From the NCBI GenBank assembly GCA_039583875.1, contig CM077158.1, positions 240,731,447-240,795,446 of the forward strand: DNA of 64,000 nucleotides, given 5' to 3'. The stretch's first letter is position 1. The number at the start of each line of letters is the position of its first letter. Below are positions 45,960 through 58,489 of the stretch, in pieces. Origin of the DNA: Platanthera guangdongensis (lineage: Eukaryota; Streptophyta; Magnoliopsida; Asparagales; Orchidaceae). The notes under the pieces are model-generated. The model was given only the letters and a program-made list of their open reading frames with translations. It had not been told where the DNA came from and did not search any database. The position numbers and the translations under genes are program-made.

Positions 45960-48900
45960 AATTATATAAAGGAAAGACATGTACAAAACCAAAATTTGTA
46001 CCTGAGCGGAACAACTCCGGATACTCGTCAAGCATAGTCTGCTCTCACTCCCAAGAGAGCTCCTCACGACCGCAATTGTCCCACCGGACCTTGACCATCC
46101 TGATCTCTTTATTGCGTAGCCGCTTGACCTCCGAGTCCTCAATCCGCACGGGCCTGACCTTTGTCGTCAGCCCACTATCCACCGGCACTTGATCAACCGC
46201 GATCACTTGCGTACACTCTTGCACTGCCTTCCGAAGCACCGAAATATAGAATACATCATGTAAACCACTTATCTCCACTAAAAGCTTCAACCGATAGGCC
46301 GCTTCACCAACTCGCTCCAGCACCTCAAACGGTCCAAGGTACCTTGGGCTTAGCTTTTTCAATCGCCGCACCTGCGAGACACCCTTGAACGGCTTGATCT
46401 TTAGGTACACATAGTCGCCCACAGCGAACTCCACGTTCCTGTGCTTGGCATTATAGTACTTCGCTTGCCGGTCCTGAGCGATAAGCAACCTCTCCCGAAT
46501 GATTATCACCAAAGAAGTAGCATCATCCACTTCTGATCGCTTATACAACTTTGACTCACCCGTTTCTAACCATGACAACGACGTGCGACATTTTCTACCA
46601 TAAAGGGCCTCAAAGGGCGCCATTTGAATACTCGCTTGGTAGCTGTTGTTGTATGCGAACTCCACCAAATAAAGGTGCTCTTCCCATTGCTTTCCGAAAT
46701 CCAAGACACACATGCGGAGCATGTCTTCCATAGTTCTATTGACCCTCTCGGTCTGCCCATCCATTTGCGGATGGAAGGTTGTGCTGAATTTCAGCTTTGT
46801 TCCCAACATTTGCTGCACAAGCCTCCAATCATTGGATGTGAACCGCCTATCTCGGTCACTCACGATGTTGCGGGGCACACCATGAAGCCGTACTATGTTA
46901 TCCACATAAAGCTTTGCCAACTTCTCCACCGGATCATCCTTCCTATGCGGAATGAAATGCGACACCTTCGTTAACCAATCCACGACCACCCAAATGGCGT
47001 CGTTCCCCTTTGCGACCTTGGCAAACCGTGCACAAAGTCCATAGATATGTCGTCAAATTTCCACTCCGGAATAGGCAAGGACTTAAGAAATCCTCCCGGC
47101 TTTTGACACTCCGCCTTCACCAAGGCGCAAGTTTGACACTTCGCTACGTATAGCGCCACATCCTTCTTCAAACCCGGCCACCAAAATAGTTTCTTCACAT
47201 CACGGTACATCTTCGTGCTCCCCGGGTGAATCGAGTACTTGGTATGGTGTGCCTCGTACAACAACTCCACCCGCAAATTACCCACACTTGGGACGCACAG
47301 ACGACCGTCCTTCCGAAGTAATCCGTCCTCCACGACGAATTGAGAATTTGACCCATCCAGAGCCTCTTACATGAACTGTTTCATATGAGCATCCATATCC
47401 AAAGCCCGCCGAATACGATCAGCCAGGTCATATTGGACCTCAGTCCAATTCAGAACTGCTTCAGCACTTGATTGTTTATCCACACAAACAATCTCCAATG
47501 CCTCCAACTCTCGCACCAACCGCTCATCATGCACCGATAGCCAATTGGCTTGAGCTGGGGCTCGACGACTCAACGCGTCTGCAACCGCATTCCCTTTACC
47601 AGGCACGTAGTGGATCTTGAATGTATAGTCCCCCAAGAACTCCATCCATCTACGTTGCCGCATATTCAGATCTTTCTGATCAATAAGATACTTCAGGCTC
47701 TTGTGATCGGTGTAGATATCAATCTTCACACCATACAAATAGTGTCTCCACAGCTTCAAGGCAAAAATCACGCCCGCTAACTCCAAGTCACGGACCGGAT
47801 AATTCCTCTCGTGCACTTTCAGCTGTCTCGAGCTATAAGCTATTACACTTCCGTGTTGTAGTAGCACGCAACCCAAACCGCTGCCCGAAGCATCACTATA
47901 AATCTCATATCCTTCGGTCCCACATGGCGAACTCAGCACAGGCGCCGTGGTCAACCGACACTTCAACTCCTCGAAAGCTCGCGCGCACTCCGGCGTCCAA
48001 ACGAACTTATGCTCCTTCCTCGTCAAAGTAGTGAGAGGTAACGCTATCCGCGAGAAGTTCTCTACAAAGCGCCTATAATAGCCGGCAAGCCCCAAAAAGC
48101 TCCGGACTTCTGCTACCGTAACAAGCTCAGGCCACTCTCGTATCGCAACAATCTTCGTCGGATCCACAACAATACCCTCTCCACTCACTATATGCCCGAG
48201 GAACGCCACTGAGGATAGCCAAAACTCGCACTTCGAGAACTTGACATACAACTGATTTCTCCTTAGCGTCTCCAGAACCAAATGAAGATGCTTGAAGTGA
48301 TCTTCCTCACTTTGCGAGTACACCAAAATATCGTCGATGAAGACGATCACAAAATGGTCCAAGTACTCCCTGAAAGTCCTGTTCATCAAATCTATGAACA
48401 CTAACGGCGCATTAGTCAGCCCAAACGGCATGACCGTAAACTCATAATGCCCGTATCTCATACTAAACGCTGTCTTCGGGATATCACTCTCCCTTATTCG
48501 CAGCTGATAGTACCCAGCCTTGAGATCCAACTTCGAGTACACCGTCGACCCGACTAACTGATCAAAAAGATCATCAATCCGGGGGATTGGGTACTTGTTC
48601 TTCTCCGTCAGCTTGTTGAGCTCCCGATAATCAATACATAGCCTCAAGCTTCCGTCCTTCTTCTTAACAAAGAGGACCGGTGCGCTCCAAGGCGAAGAAC
48701 TCGGGCGCACATACCCTTGCTCCAACAACTCTTGCAGTTGAACTTTCAGCTCCACCATTTCCTTAGGCGCTAGCTGATAAGGAGATCGTGACACAGGCTT
48801 TGCACCTGGCACTAGCTCAATCGTGAAATCTATCTCCCGCTGAGGCGGGGCTCCAGAAAGATCTGCGGGGAACACATCAGGGCATTCCGATACCACTGAA

Positions 48901-49406
48901 ATACAATCCAACACGGGCTTTGGCTTCGCAACCTCCACTAGTGTAAAGAACAGTTCTGCACCGGCACAAACCGCCTTCACCACCTGAAGAGCAGACATCA
49001 ACGTCTTGCTCGACCCCTTTAAGCCCGTAAAAGTCGTCTCACGACTTGCTCCCAGCTTGACTTCCTTGCGACCGCAGTCAATATAGGCCTGCTGCTCCGA
49101 GAGCCAGTCCATGCCAAATATAACGTCGAACTCCACCAACAGAAGTAAAGACGCCTGCAGTTCGAACTTCTGATCCTCAATACGAATCTTAACATCGCAG
49201 ATCCTATCCGCTCGCATCGAACACCCATTGGGCAACAACACATCCAACTTATCCTTCGCCATCGAAGAAGGGACTCCGATGCGTGATACAAATCCTTCGG
49301 ACAAGAAGGAGTGTGAAGCTCCCGTATCGAAGAGTGCTCGTGCCAGATTTTCACAAATCAATACAAATCCTAAACAAGCAGTGGTAAGGTAACATGTGCA
49401 TAACAA
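45960..49406 (-). pseudogene. pol: Gypsy pol with three disabling mutations
   Basis: Protease [13 protein letters not shown] lies near 49330. RT shows [51 protein letters not shown] and the catalytic [13 protein letters not shown]. RNase H shows [16 protein letters not shown] and [10 protein letters not shown]. The main frame stops at 47367 with an in-frame TAA, after which integrase resumes: HHTKYSIHPGSTKMY and CQTCALVKAE form the HHCC zinc finger. A one-base shift near 47005 moves the core ([34 protein letters not shown]) into another frame. A TGA at 46045 then cuts off the tail. Apart from these three changes the polyprotein is remarkably well preserved. Confidence 0.92.
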
Positions 49407-49434
49407 GTATTTAAGGAAATTGACTTGCTATAAA

Positions 49435-50418
49435 TTAAACCGTACCTGTCACCACATCAGCTTGTTTGATGGCCTGTTGTTGGCCAAGATTATATACCCT
49501 TGGTTGGGCCGGAGCATAGTGGGATGCGGTTGACTCCACCGCCTTGCCCTTCTCTTCATAAGTAGCTCCCGGCCTTCTCTCGAACTTAGGACGTCCGCTC
49601 CAACAGTCACGGGCAAAATGCCCCGTCTTTCCACAAGTAAAACACGCACCCGGGGTTCGACTCGTAGTCGCCCCAGAAGCACCAGAAGGAGCTGGACCCG
49701 AAGTCCTATGCTTCTTGAAGGACCTCCGATAGTCGGACTTTGAAGTAGTCGGCACTTTGAATTCAGATTTCCTATCACCCAAGCTTTTCTTTGCTTGTAC
49801 ATTCTTCATGTCCTTCTCCAAGGACCGGGCAGTATTGACCAAGGTTAAGAAACCCTGCATCATCGGCCCCGAAAGTAGTAATCTCAACTCATCTCTCAAG
49901 CCTTCGTAGAAGCGATTAGTCTTGCGCTCCTCATCCACGATGGTGGAGCTAGCATATCGACTCAAATGAGTGAACTCATGGAGATATTCATCCACGCTCT
50001 TCTCACCCTGAACCAACTTCAGAAATTCGTTCTCCATCGAAATCCTCTGAGTAGAAGGGAGGTATCATGCTAAGAATAATCCCGAGAACTCTTCCATCGG
50101 GACGTCTGTCAGTTGTCTACCTCTCAAATGATGTAGCTCCAAACCTTCCCACCACATTCTCGCTTCACCGTCCAGAAGGAACGTAGCAATGGTGGTCATT
50201 TGCCACTCCTCCGTCTCCGTTGCTGTCATGACTCTCTTCACCCTGGAGAGCCAGTCTTCAGCCTGAGATGGGGTTCCCAACCCCGAGAATACCGGAGGGT
50301 TAAAGCTCATTACATGCTTAAGCTGCCTCTCGGTTGCCCTCCTTGGCACCAACGGTTCCACTACCACTTGCTCCACTCTCCCCGGCTCAGCCTCTTGAAG
50401 AGGTTCCTGCTCCATCAC
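49435..50418 (-). pseudogene. gag: Gypsy gag with one premature stop
   Basis: The frame opens MMEQEPLQEAEPGRVEQVVV. It continues FNPPVFSGLGTPSQAEDWLS, TFLLDGEARMWWEGL and MEEFSGLFLA, then meets a stop near 50065. After the stop it reads on as MENEFLKLVQGEKSVDEYLH, FTHLSRYAS, FYEGLRDELR and the zinc knuckle CFTCGKTGHFARDC (near 49640). This is the retrotrans_gag core plus CCHC finger of plant gypsy gag, which packages element RNA. The natural protein would read through the stop position without a frame change. Its C-terminus lies next to the protease in pol, at 49435/49406. Confidence 0.9.
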
Positions 50419-50813
50419 AGGAGCGGGCTACTGCGTTTGCCTTGCAGGCTGCGCATTTATCACGGCCAACACCGCTTCAGCCACCAATCGAATGTTCTCA
50501 GCCGATAGAGGTGTTGCAGGAGCAACATCTGGTGCACTGCTAGCCTCAAAAACTCGGCGTTCTGACGGCCCAACACCACTTTTGGTCACCTATAGTGGTA
50601 CAAAATACCGTTAAGCGACCAAATAAATTGCAAACATCAATTATAGGAACACGCAGGTTCCTCAAACACATGTATTTTCATTCCTAAGTGGACATTCATG
50701 AGTTCTTTTATTGCTATAACGATGACGCACACAATGTGCTCACCACCCCTTAAAAAGAATTCGCCCACGAATTCAATTTAAGCCCGACCAAAACCAGTAG
50801 TCTGATACCAAAT

Positions 50814-53116
50814 TATAACACCCCATATCCGTCGCATAGCATATAGCAGTAGGTCCGGCCGGGGCCCGACGCCGTATGCCACAGACAGACCAGGTGGTTA
50901 CTCATGGAAACCATCCAACCAATCTCAACGTCCTACACAGAGCATTCTAGCGGAAGCAGTTTATAAAAGTTGCAAATAAGAACCCAGCATTAAAGCATGA
51001 ATGTCCACTAATCCAAAATAGGAATGTTATACAAATACCAACACAAGCCTTAAGGCCTTACAAAATGTTTCACTTGATATTACATGATTTACAAACCATG
51101 GCACGCAGGCCGGTCATACATGAATAAAACAGTAAACACTTCCAATTAGGCCTTCGAGGGCCGGCTTCGCACTTGCGCTTTAACCCGCTATTGACCGCTT
51201 GGTTCAGCAGCACCTGCAAGCGACAAACCACCGCACGGTGGCAAAACAAGGCAACGGTCAGCAATGCTGACCAAATTATAACGATCCCGCCCCCAACTTG
51301 GGGCGGCGATGCTCCTTCCCTACATTTCATTAGCATAAGCGAGCAATATATAACAATATTCACTTCATCACAGACGTTGGCTCGCACGGCCACACGCCCC
51401 GTGCTCTCAGGACACATTCTCGGTGAACCGGTCGATGTCACGTCAATTAAAGTCATAGACATTCCGGACTCACCACCGCCACTTTGACGACCAAACCTAT
51501 GAGCATTTTGTCTTCCTGGCCTGGGTCACGACAATTTAAGCCATTGACCGCCGAAGACCCTAATCTATGCCAACGGCAAGTGGCACGTACCCTTAGGTCT
51601 CTTTAACCAAACGACATAGAATGGGTACGGTTCCATCTAACCCGTGCTCACATCACAACGACAATTTAAGCCATTTGCGCGGGTCAAACTTCCACCGAGT
51701 CCCATTTCCATCACAATTCACATAACCCAGTTATGTTCAAGTTGGCTCTCAGGCCACCAAGTTGGCAAGATCTCGCATCCGCCCAGTTTTCCGGGTGCAC
51801 CTTTGGGTTAATCCCCAAGGCTCCCTGCTGCAATCTACCGCGTATAAAACCCGAAAAACAACCAATAGCACGGAGTCTTCTCCGGCATTTATGCAATGCA
51901 ACATCACCGATCCAGACCAACATGTCCGGGTAGGCTTCACACATCATGCCTATGTCCGTTCTCGCTTACGGACTCTATACAATGGGGACTTCACATATCT
52001 ACCCGAAGGAACGCCTCCAACTCTCCGCAAACTCGCGCGAGCGGGCTTCCTATGCAAAGAAGGAGAGCTACTCATGCTCAAGAAGAGAATCGTTACCCTA
52101 GCGTTTCTCTTTGGCGTCATGGAAAAGTAAGCGGATGAAAAGCACCGCACTAGCTTTGCCTCCGTGGATCCGGAGTCGGCTCGCGATTTGGAGCTTCGAA
52201 GCTCCCCCAATGGCCGGATCTAGCTCCTTCTTCCTTCCTTGGCTCTCCTCTCTCTCTCTAAGCTTTTAGAAAGATGATAACTTATGAAAAGTGAGGGTTT
52301 CTAAGTCTAATCTTGGGTATATCCCTTCAGGAACAACCCCCAGCCGTTGGATCATCAATTAAAGAAATGAACGACTTTTGATTCGGGACTGAAATGCCCA
52401 ATCTGGACAGCACATGGCCTGGCACACGCCCGTGTCCAGGGCCGTGTGTCTCATTCCCCGTCAAAATCGGCTCGCCTGGAACCTCACACGGGTATCGAAC
52501 ACGCCCGTGTTCGACCTGACACGCCCGTGTTCCACCTGACATGGCCCTGTTGCCGGCCGTGTACCCCCATCATTTTTCCCCGAAAACAACCCGAGCACTG
52601 CACGGGTTCTAGGACACGCCCGTGTCCTTGCCCGTGTCACCTCAACACGCCTGGGCTCCAGGCCGTGTACACGGTCTCGACACTCGACACTTCGTCGAGC
52701 GAAGATCGTCGACCTAATGACACGGCCTTGGACAAGCCCATGTCCTAGGCCGTGTGCCTTGTATCGACACATCGTCGAGCAGAGTGCCGACTTCCCGGGA
52801 CGAGTGTCGACACAGGTCGACACGCCCTGCGACACCCCCGTGTCGCAGGCCGTGTGCCATGTCTCGACACTTCGTCGAACGCAGAGTGTCGACTTCGCGG
52901 GCTAAGTGTCGACACGGGTCGACACGCCCGTGTCGCAGGCCGTGTGCCCAGTCTCGACACAATGTCGAGCTCAAAATATCGACTACCCAGCTGAGTGTCG
53001 ACACATGCTTGACACGCCCTGGGACACGCCCGTGTCCCAAGCCGTGTGCCTTCAGCCAGAACCCAAAACTGGCCCAAAACTTCCCCCGTCGCTCCTTTGA
53101 GTTTCGGGGCGTTACA
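50814..53116 (-). repeat. Gypsy 5' LTR (2303 bp)
   Basis: It matches the left LTR closely. Its first bases read TATAACACC where the other copy has TGTAACACC. The PBS is separated from it by three bases. Confidence 0.93.
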
Positions 53117-53121
53117 CGCTC

Positions 53122-53860
53122 GCTCTGCCTCCTTGCGCTCTCCCGAACGCATCCCTTCCTTGTGCGCTCCGTCTCCTTACGCGCTCTTGCGCACGTATCT
53201 TCCTTGAATGCCCCCGCGCACTGCGCCTCCTAGCACGTACTCGCGCACTTCCCCCCGTTGCGCACTCTCACGCTCGTCGCTTCCTTGCACGCTTTCATGC
53301 GCACCTCTACCTTACACGCTCTTGCGTGCGTCTCTTCCTTGTACACTCTCGCGCCCTCTCGCGCACCCTCTTCCTTGCGTGCACCTCTCTTTCATTCGCG
53401 CTACGCACGCTCCCCTCCAGTAAGTATTTCACGTGCTCTCTACCGGCAAGCACTCCACGCGATCTTCTCCAACAAACGCCCTGCGCGCTCTCCTCATGCA
53501 ATCGCCATGTGCACTCTCCTCCAACAAGCACCATGTACGCTCTCCTCTAGCAGGCGTCCTACGCGCTCTCCCTCAACAAGTGCCCCGCGCGCTCTCTACC
53601 AGCAAGCGCTCTGTAACAAGTGCCCAGCACGCTCTCCCCCAGCAAGCGCCCCGTGTGCTCTCTACCATTTAGCGCTTCGCGCGCTCTCCTTCGGCAAGAG
53701 CCCTACGCGCTCTCTGCCAATTAACAAGCACCCTGCGTGCTCTCCTTTGACAAGCGCTTAGTGTATTCTCACCCATCAACAAGCGCTCGGTACGCTCTGC
53801 CATCAAGTCCGCTCAGTGCGCACCTCTGTGCGCCCCGCTCTCAAAACTGATGCAAGTATT
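53122..53860. repeat. Degenerate GC-rich minisatellite (gcgctctc words)
   Basis: Words such as gcgcgctctcc, caacaagcgccc and ccagcaagcgccc recur every 25-40 bp with much variation. It continues the sequence left of the gypsy element at 43600. Reading frames over it are shadows. Confidence 0.7.
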
Positions 53861-54857
53861 CAACACCCACATTTAAACAACGAGCCTACAAAGTGTCAGC
53901 AAGTCATCGGTTCTTGTCTTCTCTAAGTACAACATGTGACGATCCACATAGAATAGGACGCGCCAAGTGCGTCTCACGAGCTTCCAAGCCCCGGACATCA
54001 GAACAAGCTATTCCCGCCACCAAGAACTACCAGAGGACTCCAGAATATAACTAGCGCATTACTCCTCGCAGCACATGAAAAAATAGTCAGCTCTGTTAAT
54101 GGTGGTCTGTCATCCTCCGAGCTCTTCTTTCTCTCCCCAATAATTGTAATGAGAGGCTATTTGTCGCTCTCAAATTCTTAGAAAAGCCCTATAAAATCGC
54201 TCAAATCCCGTGGAGGTTTGGTCGGCACAGATCTAGCCACATGATTTTTCACCTAGTTGACTGGTTTTCCACGTCAAAAAATTGTCTTGTCATATTTTCT
54301 TTCTCTGTGACTGTTTGCACGCTCAACCGCTCCCTAACTAAGACGGTCTAAGTTAATATGATACGACCAAGGTGTCGAGTGGCCGCAACAGAACTAATAA
54401 TCATGTGGTTCAAACATGTTAATTATGCACGTTACTGGGCTGTCATTAACATCGACCCAAATTTAGGTGATCTAATTAATTAATCAGATCGAATATGTTT
54501 CATATTGCATGAGCGGTTCAAATAATGTATGGATACTGAGCATCATTTAAGTTTATATGATGAGCTTAAATGTAAAACAATCACATTAGGTTTTGTTATA
54601 AAAAGGTTATGGTCCCTGGGTTACAAGGTATCAAAATCATTATCACTCTTATTCAGTTCTAACATCCCATCACTGGAGAGAGTCTAAGGAGGAAGAAGAG
54701 TCATCTTCTTCGTTAAAACCTTGTAGACTTGGAAGATTTGTGACCGCAACAATCCATTCTCATGGATTCAGGTATGCTTCCGCTCATGACCTGGCATCGA
54801 TGTTTCGACTAGAGCGAATCCGTCTCTGTCATGATTTCACGGATTCTCCCCATCAAG
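53861..54857 (+). other. Right part of the possible interrupted LTR
   Basis: AT-richer DNA without coding signal. It ends ccccatca just before a PBS-like site. It may be the U5 end of the LTR that begins left of the gypsy element. Confidence 0.35.
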
Positions 54858-54869
54858 TGGTATCAGAGG
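54858..54869 (+). other. Primer-binding-site-like sequence
   Basis: TGGTATCAGAGG matches the initiator tRNA-Met PBS used by many plant LTR elements, on the plus strand. No gag follows, so the element behind it is decayed. Confidence 0.5.
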
Positions 54870-55218
54870 CAACTCTATGTCATTTCACCGAGATTCTTTT
54901 TTGTGGTTCTCGGTTTTTTTCTATTCTCTCGACAAATTTTAGTGTTTTTGCTCATTTTTTTGGTGGAATCACTCTGCTCCGACATTGGATTTCACATCAT
55001 AACCGAGCGGATACACAATGGAGAATCGCTGTGAAGGTGCCACAAATGTCGGCGGGATCTAGGAATGTTTTTTTTGCGGCGGTGGCACCATCGGCCTCTC
55101 TTCGCCGAAGCAGCGCTCGGCGGCAGCCGGGATGCTCATGCCCGATCTGAAAATTTTTTGTTTTGGGGCAGGCGGTTTGCATGTCGACTTAGGTTTTTTT
55201 AGGCCAAGTTTTTTTGGC

Positions 55219-55219
<1 letters not shown>

Positions 55220-55303
<84 letters not shown>
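55220..55303. repeat. (TA)n microsatellite
   Basis: Uninterrupted TA dinucleotides over about 82 bp. Tyr-Ile reading frames here are artefacts. Confidence 0.97.
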
Positions 55304-55308
<5 letters not shown>

Positions 55309-55517
55309 ATAAGCATATCTCCAAGCACACCATGAAACTCATCTGAACCGTCCGATCTTCAAAAAATCATTTCTGGCCATTGGATTCATAGAGATAGGCC
55401 TGCAAATAAAAAAACTCAAAACAAGTTACTGTTCATCCACCGAAAAGGCCTGATACCTGCCCCTTCATCCCGTCCCTTCCTCCCGCCCCTCCTCTGTCAC
55501 GGCGGCGGAGTCGCCGG

Positions 55518-55585
55518 GGTTGTCCGGCGGCGAGCGGGCAGGGCCACCGCGGCGGTGGCCCTGTCCGCTCGCCGCCGGACAACCC
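55518..55585. repeat. Near-perfect GC-rich hairpin
   Basis: gttgtccggcggcgagcgg and its complement face each other around ccaccgcggcggtgg, with one mismatch in about 32 bp per arm. Confidence 0.9.
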
Positions 55586-55849
55586 ACGGCGAACCCGCCG
55601 GTGGGCGCCGGGAAGGCCGTCGGCGGCTCCGCCGCCGGCGACAGAGGAGGGGCGGGTTGCGTTTTTTTTATTTAATTATTAATTTAATAATTTATATGTT
55701 TTATAATTAATAAAATTATTAAAATCATTTTAAATGCTTTTATAATTAGGCTTCGCGCGCCGGGGGGCGGGAGAAGCCCGCCGGGGGGTCAAGCGGGCGA
55801 AGCCCGCAACGACGCATCGAGAACGTGCGAAGTCCATTCGAAGATGCTA

Positions 55850-56020
<171 letters not shown>

Positions 56021-56241
56021 TTTACTACTCTAAAAGAAATATAAATGGATGAGTTCGAAATTACAATAGCCGTCCGATCATGGTTTGATAATGTCTCAGC
56101 CGTCCGATCAAACTCAATCATGATGCATCATCTCTCCACATTTCTATAGGGCTCCTAAACCTACTAACTAGGTTTGTAAAATTACAATTTTGCCCCTATG
56201 AACTTCTAAAATAAGGGAAAGCTAAGAGAGCCCAGCCATTA

Positions 56242-56365
56242 CGCCCAGCCCGCTGCCCCGCTGCCCCGCTGGCCCCGCCTGCCCCGCTGGCCCGCCTGCC
56301 CCGCCTGCCCCGTGGCCCGCCTGCCCTCGGACCCGCTGGCCCGCAAGCCCAGCAGCCCGCTTCAA
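56242..56365. repeat. Degenerate repeat (gcccgctggccccgcct)
   Basis: Short words ccgctgccccgctggcccgcc are repeated irregularly. No gene is present. Confidence 0.6.
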
Positions 56366-56439
56366 TTCAAACCTTTAGGAAGGGAACTCATATTTAAACC
56401 AAAACAATAGCCACACACACCCGGTGTGGGACTAAAATT

Positions 56440-56583
56440 AGGCGGGTGAACAGTGCTCCGCCACTGTTCACCCGCCTATTATATGTTAAAATATTGTTTA
56501 TTTTTTTAATTAAAAAATTATTAATTTTAATTTTAAATTAAAACTGGCGGGTGAACAGTGCTCACGCAACTGTTCACCCGCCA
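56440..56583. repeat. Two related hairpins separated by AT-rich spacer
   Basis: aggcgggtgaacagtg faces cactgttcacccgcct at 56440-56477. ctggcgggtgaacagt faces actgttcacccgccag at 56544-56583. The two share the same arm sequence. Confidence 0.85.
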
Positions 56584-56800
56584 GCTTTTTTTATAGATTT
56601 TTTAATTAATTTTAAATTAATTATTTACTTTTTTATTAATTATTATAAATAAAACTTTTTTATACGTTTTTTTTATTCTAAATTAATTTAAATTAAAACT
56701 TTTTTATACGTTTTTTTAATTCTAAATTAATTTAGAATTAATTGTTTATACTCAAATTTATTTTTTTATTAATTTTAAAAAAGGAGTTGGTTCGGTACTT

Positions 56801-57004
56801 TTGCGAAGCCCGCCGGGGGCGGGCGAAGCCCGCCGGGGGGCGGGCGAAGCCCGCCGGGGGGCGGGCGAAGCCCGCCGGGGGGCGGGCGAAGCCCGCCGGC
56901 GGGCGGGCGAAGCCCGCCGGCGGGCGGGCGAAGCCCGCCGGCGGGCGGGCGAAGCCCGCCGGCGGGCGGGCGAAGCCCGCCGGCGGGCGGGCGAAGCCCG
57001 CCGT
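56801..57004. repeat. 21-bp GC-rich minisatellite, about 9-10 copies
   Basis: The unit gcgaagcccgccggcgggcgg is repeated head to tail. The first copies carry ggggg where later ones carry gcggg. A related unit occurs at 55745-55812. The frames translate to short periodic peptides on both strands and are not genes. Confidence 0.95.
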
Positions 57005-57009
57005 CACCG

Positions 57010-57062
57010 GCCGGGTAGTGTGGCGCGTAGCCATCGGGCCGGAGGCCCGTGCCTGTCACTCG
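57010..57062. repeat. Copy 2 of the terminal motif, followed by (TA)n
   Basis: gggccggaggccc is followed by gtgcctgtcactcgta, then directly by a TA/TG microsatellite at 57063-57162. Compare 12680-12770 and 59060-59130. Confidence 0.6.
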
Positions 57063-57106
57063 TATGTATATATATATATATGTATGTATATATATATATA
57101 TGTATG

Positions 57107-57162
<56 letters not shown>
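57063..57162. repeat. (TA)n/(TG) microsatellite
   Basis: TA dinucleotides broken by regular 'tgtatg' words. Confidence 0.95.
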
Positions 57163-57203
57163 CATATCACTATAAAAAAATATCAAATTCATGATTTTTT
57201 AAA

Positions 57204-58483
57204 GATCGTTGTTAGGAGCACATCTATTTAGGATGATTAGTACATCAAAAATCAAAATAATACCTATTTTTTTAAGGCTTAGTAACTCTCCTTATGAGCA
57301 CACCCCACACTTTCACGCCGCTCTCCCTAACTATAAATCAGCTACTCCAAATCTGCTCTCCCGCTCGCCGCTGTCGCACTCCCGCCTGCCTCCGCCGCTC
57401 TCCCACTTGCCGTCGCCGCTCTCCCGTCTGCCGCCGCCGCTCTCCCGCCTGCCGCCGCCGCTCTCCCGTCTGCCCTTGCCGCTCCCCCGCCTGCATACAA
57501 AAAAACTTGCTTTTGGATCGCCCAAAGGAAGCCACGCTGGATATTTGGTTAAATCTCCTAATGTGACCACTCGTTCTTCTCTCAAATCCTCTCCTCACCG
57601 TCCTGGCCTGGTCAAATGGAATTTGTCATTGGATATTGGTCTGGGCTCTGACATTGCAAAGAAATCCTCTCCGCACTCTCCGAAGTTCACATGGGACTCA
57701 AAAAACGATGAAGGTCCAGGAGAATATATCACAGCAAAAGTTCCTTCTAAGGATGAAGGTGGTTCAGAATCAGGTGGAGGTAATTTGGAGCTCAAAAAGT
57801 TTGCCAATGATTTTCTTTCTTTGTATTGCAGGTAACTGTTGTATTTGTATGCATCTACAATAATTGTTTTGGTATTGATGAGACCACTATACCAGTTTCA
57901 TGTAGATTATGAGATCAATTGGGTTTTAGATTCATAAAATTGGCTGATATAACTTCTGGCTTTTCTTGAATTAAGGCTAAACCTGAATAATTTTGATTTG
58001 TAAGCGATCTTCCATTGGCGACACAAGGTGCAAAAGGGAAAAAGAGAGATGGAGGTCATTGAGTTTGATAAAGAGAAGAATACTTCTACTGAAAGTTGTT
58101 ATGAGGCTAAAGTATCATGTCATCATTGAGTTTGATATGTATTTGTTTATTTATTGCAGGTTAGATTACATGACAAGTACGATGCAAAAATGAGAACTTT
58201 TGTTCGGGTGAAGTATCATGCATTCATGCCGTCATTGGGTTGATGTTTTGTATTTTGGGTTGCGTATGTTTTAGATGGATGAACTTATGATGTCATTCTG
58301 TTTTAATTTCATTTTGGAATAATTGTAAAGCTCTAATTGTATTATGCTCATTCGAAGATTTTTTTTTTAAAAAATCAAGTCGGTGTGCTCATAAAAAGTT
58401 TGGTTGCAAATAAAATTTTGTGGTGTGTCAATATCAATGGTGTGTTAGTATCCAAAATATGTGTGCTCCTAACAACGCTCTTT
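57204..58483. mobile_element. TIR element carrying a captured exon
   Basis: The left end cgttgttaggagcacat and the complement of the right end (gtgtgctcctaacaacg) are inverted repeats of about 17 bp. The inner flanks also share words (gtgtgctcat / atgagcacacc). No certain target duplication was found. Length and cargo resemble a Pack-type Mutator element. It contains no transposase. Confidence 0.65.
57470..57832 (+). pseudogene. Captured gene fragment inside the TIR element
   Basis: An open frame reads KKLAFGSPKGSHAGYLVKSP, KWNLSLDIGLGSDIAKKSSP, KFTWDSKNDEGPGEYITAKV and NLELKKFANDFLSLYC. It then meets TTGCAG|GTAACTG, a good donor at 57833. The preserved donor and clean frame argue for a spliced host gene as source. 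I do not recognise the family with certainty. Upstream is a CTCCCGCC-type repeat (57358-57490) that does not look like part of the gene. Confidence 0.5.
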
Positions 58484-58489
58484 TTAAAT

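Larger units (their letters stand above)
43615..53116 (-). mobile_element. Full-length Ty3/gypsy retrotransposon, TSD CGCTC
   Basis: LTRs at 43615-45926 and 50814-53116 are flanked by CGCTC at 43610-43614 and 53117-53121. The PBS complement of tctgatacca lies at 50801-50810 (TGGTATCAGA, initiator tRNA-Met). A polypurine tract, AAGAGGGGGAGAGT, abuts 45926. The LTRs are very similar, so insertion was recent compared with the other elements. The order gag, protease, RT, RNase H, integrase is that of gypsy. Tail sequence after the integrase suggests a chromovirus of the Tekay/Del type, which is an inference. Confidence 0.95.

Noticed and set aside
56801..57004. Possible CRISPR-like array
   Set aside because: The copies are directly adjacent without unique spacers, and the genome is eukaryotic.
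56742..57194. 150-codon frame of a periodic seven-residue peptide and its shadows
   Set aside because: The 21-bp minisatellite keeps all frames open on both strands. There is no start context or conserved domain.
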